Source: Ardenticatenaceae bacterium (lineage in GTDB: Bacteria; Chloroflexota; Anaerolineae; Promineifilales; Promineifilaceae). Taken from it: DNA of 64,000 nt. This document shows, piece after piece, positions 62,963 through 64,000 of this stretch; positions within the stretch are counted from its first letter, which is position 1, and every line of letters begins with the position of its first letter. The notes under the pieces were generated by a model. It was not told where the DNA came from. It saw only the letters and a list, made by a program, of their open reading frames with translations, and did no database searches. The translations under genes and the position numbers were made by a program. Where the stretch lies: contig JACKCC010000009.1 in NCBI GenBank assembly GCA_020634245.1, positions 186,001-250,000 on the forward strand, read 5' to 3'.

Positions 62963-64000
62963 ATGGTTACTGAAGGATTAAAAGGACGCGATTTTATTCG
63001 TTTGCAAGATTTCACGAAAGCTGAAATCGAGACCATGTTGGAAGTTGGTTTGCAGTTGAAGGCCGATAATACGATGCGCCGTTATCACGATGATATTCTG
63101 CGCCGCCGTACTTTGTTCATGATGTTCTTCAACCCCAGCTTGCGCACGCGCAACAGTTTTGAGGCTGGTATTTTCCAATTAGGAGGTCACGCGCATTTCT
63201 TGGAGACCTCATCCACTCGTTTGCCCACTTTGGAAGGGGAAGACATGGGTTACGCCTCCGAGCGCATCGTCGATATGGCCCGCGTGCTCTCCCGCATGGG
63301 TGACGCACTGGCGGTTCGCATTTTGGGTGACGTGGTTGGTTGGGAATATGACAAATCGTACCGCATCATCAAGGAGTTTGCCCGCGGTTCGCATGTGCCG
63401 GTCATCAATATGGAAGACAATATTTACCATCCCTGCCAGGGTATGGCCGATGCGATGACGTTGTGGGAGATGTTTGGCAAGAATTTGAACGGCCGTAAAA
63501 TCGGTGTCTCCTGGACCTATGGCTCCAGCCCCAAGAAACCGATCGCGCCGCATCATGATTTCATGTACATGGCCAGCCTGTTTGGCGCCGAACTAGTCTT
63601 CTCCCGGCCGCCGGAAATGCGCATCGACCCGGAAATCGAAGCCCAAATCAAGGCCAACGCCGAAGCCAGCGGTGGTTCCTACACCGTCTCCGACAAGATG
63701 GAAGACGCCTGCGAAAATGCCGACATCGTTTACGCCAAGAACTACGTCTGCCTGGACTTGCTGCCGCCGGTTACGAAAGAGCCACAAAAAGATGAGATGA
63801 TGAAGCTGTTCGGCAAATACAAGGATTGGATTGCTGACGAAAAGCGGATGAACATGGCCAAACCGGATTCGCAGTACATGCACTGTCTGCCCTGCGAGCG
63901 CGCCGCCGAGGTTTCGGACGCGGTGTTGGATGGCAAATGGGGTTATGCCTGCTACGATGAGGCGGAAAACCGTCTGCACGCCCAGAAGGGTGTGATGGCT
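62963..64000 (+). CDS. YgeW/AOTC-like carbamoyltransferase, 3' end beyond window
   Basis: 346 codons are seen and the frame is still open at the window end. The carbamoyl phosphate motif is FFNPSLRTRNSFEAGIFQLGG (about residues 54-74), as in acetylornithine-type transcarbamylases. NIYHPCQGMADAMTLWEMFG and MHCLPCERAAEVSDAVLDG correspond to the HPxQ and HCLP motifs. VSWTYGSSPKKPIAPHHDF resembles the knotted YgeW sequence. The partner substrate is therefore unlikely to be ornithine or aspartate. GGAAAGGA precedes the ATG. With arcC, allE and the M20 gene it recalls the ygeW-ygeY-yqeA purine catabolic cluster of enteric bacteria, but with a different companion set. Confidence 0.85.
   Translation, partial: MVTEGLKGRDFIRLQDFTKAEIETMLEVGLQLKADNTMRRYHDDILRRRTLFMMFFNPSLRTRNSFEAGIFQLGGHAHFLETSSTRLPTLEGEDMGYASERIVDMARVLSRMGDALAVRILGDVVGWEYDKSYRIIKEFARGSHVPVINMEDNIYHPCQGMADAMTLWEMFGKNLNGRKIGVSWTYGSSPKKPIAPHHDFMYMASLFGAELVFSRPPEMRIDPEIEAQIKANAEASGGSYTVSDKMEDACENADIVYAKNYVCLDLLPPVTKEPQKDEMMKLFGKYKDWIADEKRMNMAKPDSQYMHCLPCERAAEVSDAVLDGKWGYACYDEAENRLHAQKGVMA

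Larger units (their letters stand above)
423..63496. repeat. Highly iterated palindrome ACGGCCGT across the window
   Basis: A manual scan found about 100 copies of ACGGCCGT between 423 and 63496, often extended to AACGGCCGTT. Copies are mainly in coding sequence and in all three frames (encoding NGR, TAV or RP words). They are missing from the insertion sequence and the NRPS promoter region and are rare after 60.6 kb. About one copy would be expected by chance. Confidence 0.85.

Noticed and set aside
1..64000. CRISPR arrays, tRNA or rRNA genes
   Set aside because: No regularly spaced direct repeats with unique spacers and no tRNA or rRNA-like stretches were noticed; a dedicated search with tRNAscan-SE and a CRISPR finder would settle this.

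Overview
The window reads as chromosomal DNA of a mid-GC bacterium, most likely a Chloroflexota (Anaerolineae-like) lineage. That placement is an inference from the catabolic gene repertoire (UxaE, UroD-like paralogues, LarA-like protein, single-chain GcvP) and from the dense short intergenic palindromes; no rRNA or ribosomal protein gene is present to prove it. A striking genome signature is the palindrome ACGGCCGT. I counted about 100 copies by eye, mostly inside genes and in all reading frames, against roughly one expected by chance.

Region 1 (1-11.6 kb, + strand) is a sugar catabolic island: the end of a Gfo/Idh/MocA dehydrogenase, a cupin, nagA and nagB (N-acetylglucosamine 6-phosphate use), three consecutive UroD/methyltransferase-fold paralogues of unknown role, then a hexuronate pathway (uxaC, uxaE, an SDR-type fructuronate reductase), a LarA-like nickel-pincer racemase/epimerase and a gluconate kinase. 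A decayed berberine-bridge-type oxidase lies on the opposite strand at 11.8-12.7 kb.

Region 2 (13.2-38.8 kb, + strand) is one nonribosomal peptide cluster: four synthetases with six modules (A-T/C-A-T, then C-A-T/C-A-T-E, then C-A-T, then C-A-T-TE fused to an MFS exporter), an MbtH-like protein, a GNAT acetyltransferase and, between synthetases 3 and 4, a stand-alone lantibiotic dehydratase (LanB) glutamylation-type protein with no visible RiPP precursor. The terminal thioesterase has a cysteine in place of the usual nucleophilic serine. By-eye specificity codes suggest X-Leu-Val-(D-Leu-like)-X-(Asp/Asn-like).

Region 3 (39.1-44.9 kb) holds minus-strand genes: an alpha/beta hydrolase, a GlcD-like FAD oxidase split by one frameshift, a BadF/GlcNAc-kinase-type ATPase and a GH4 phospho-glucosidase. 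They are followed by a complete insertion sequence with 16-bp terminal inverted repeats.

Region 4 (45.3-64 kb, + strand) starts with an atypical two-component pair (histidine-less kinase, receiver lacking the conserved lysine). It continues with gcvH-gcvP-gcvT, a class V aminotransferase, serA and a protein that fuses a catalytically altered SerA-like domain to a SerK/SbnI-like free-serine-kinase fold. It ends with a ureide/carbamoyl block: carbamoyltransferase, carbamate-kinase-like protein, carbamate kinase, M20 hydrolase, (S)-ureidoglycine aminohydrolase (allE), a ketol-acid-reductoisomerase-like protein and a second, YgeW/AOTC-like carbamoyltransferase cut by the window end. Two promoters in this region, before gcvH and before the first carbamoyltransferase, carry the same four 11-bp-phased CTTAT-type repeats at the same distance from a shared TTGTACAAAG element. 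This points to a common OmpR-type regulator that couples ureide breakdown with glycine/serine metabolism.
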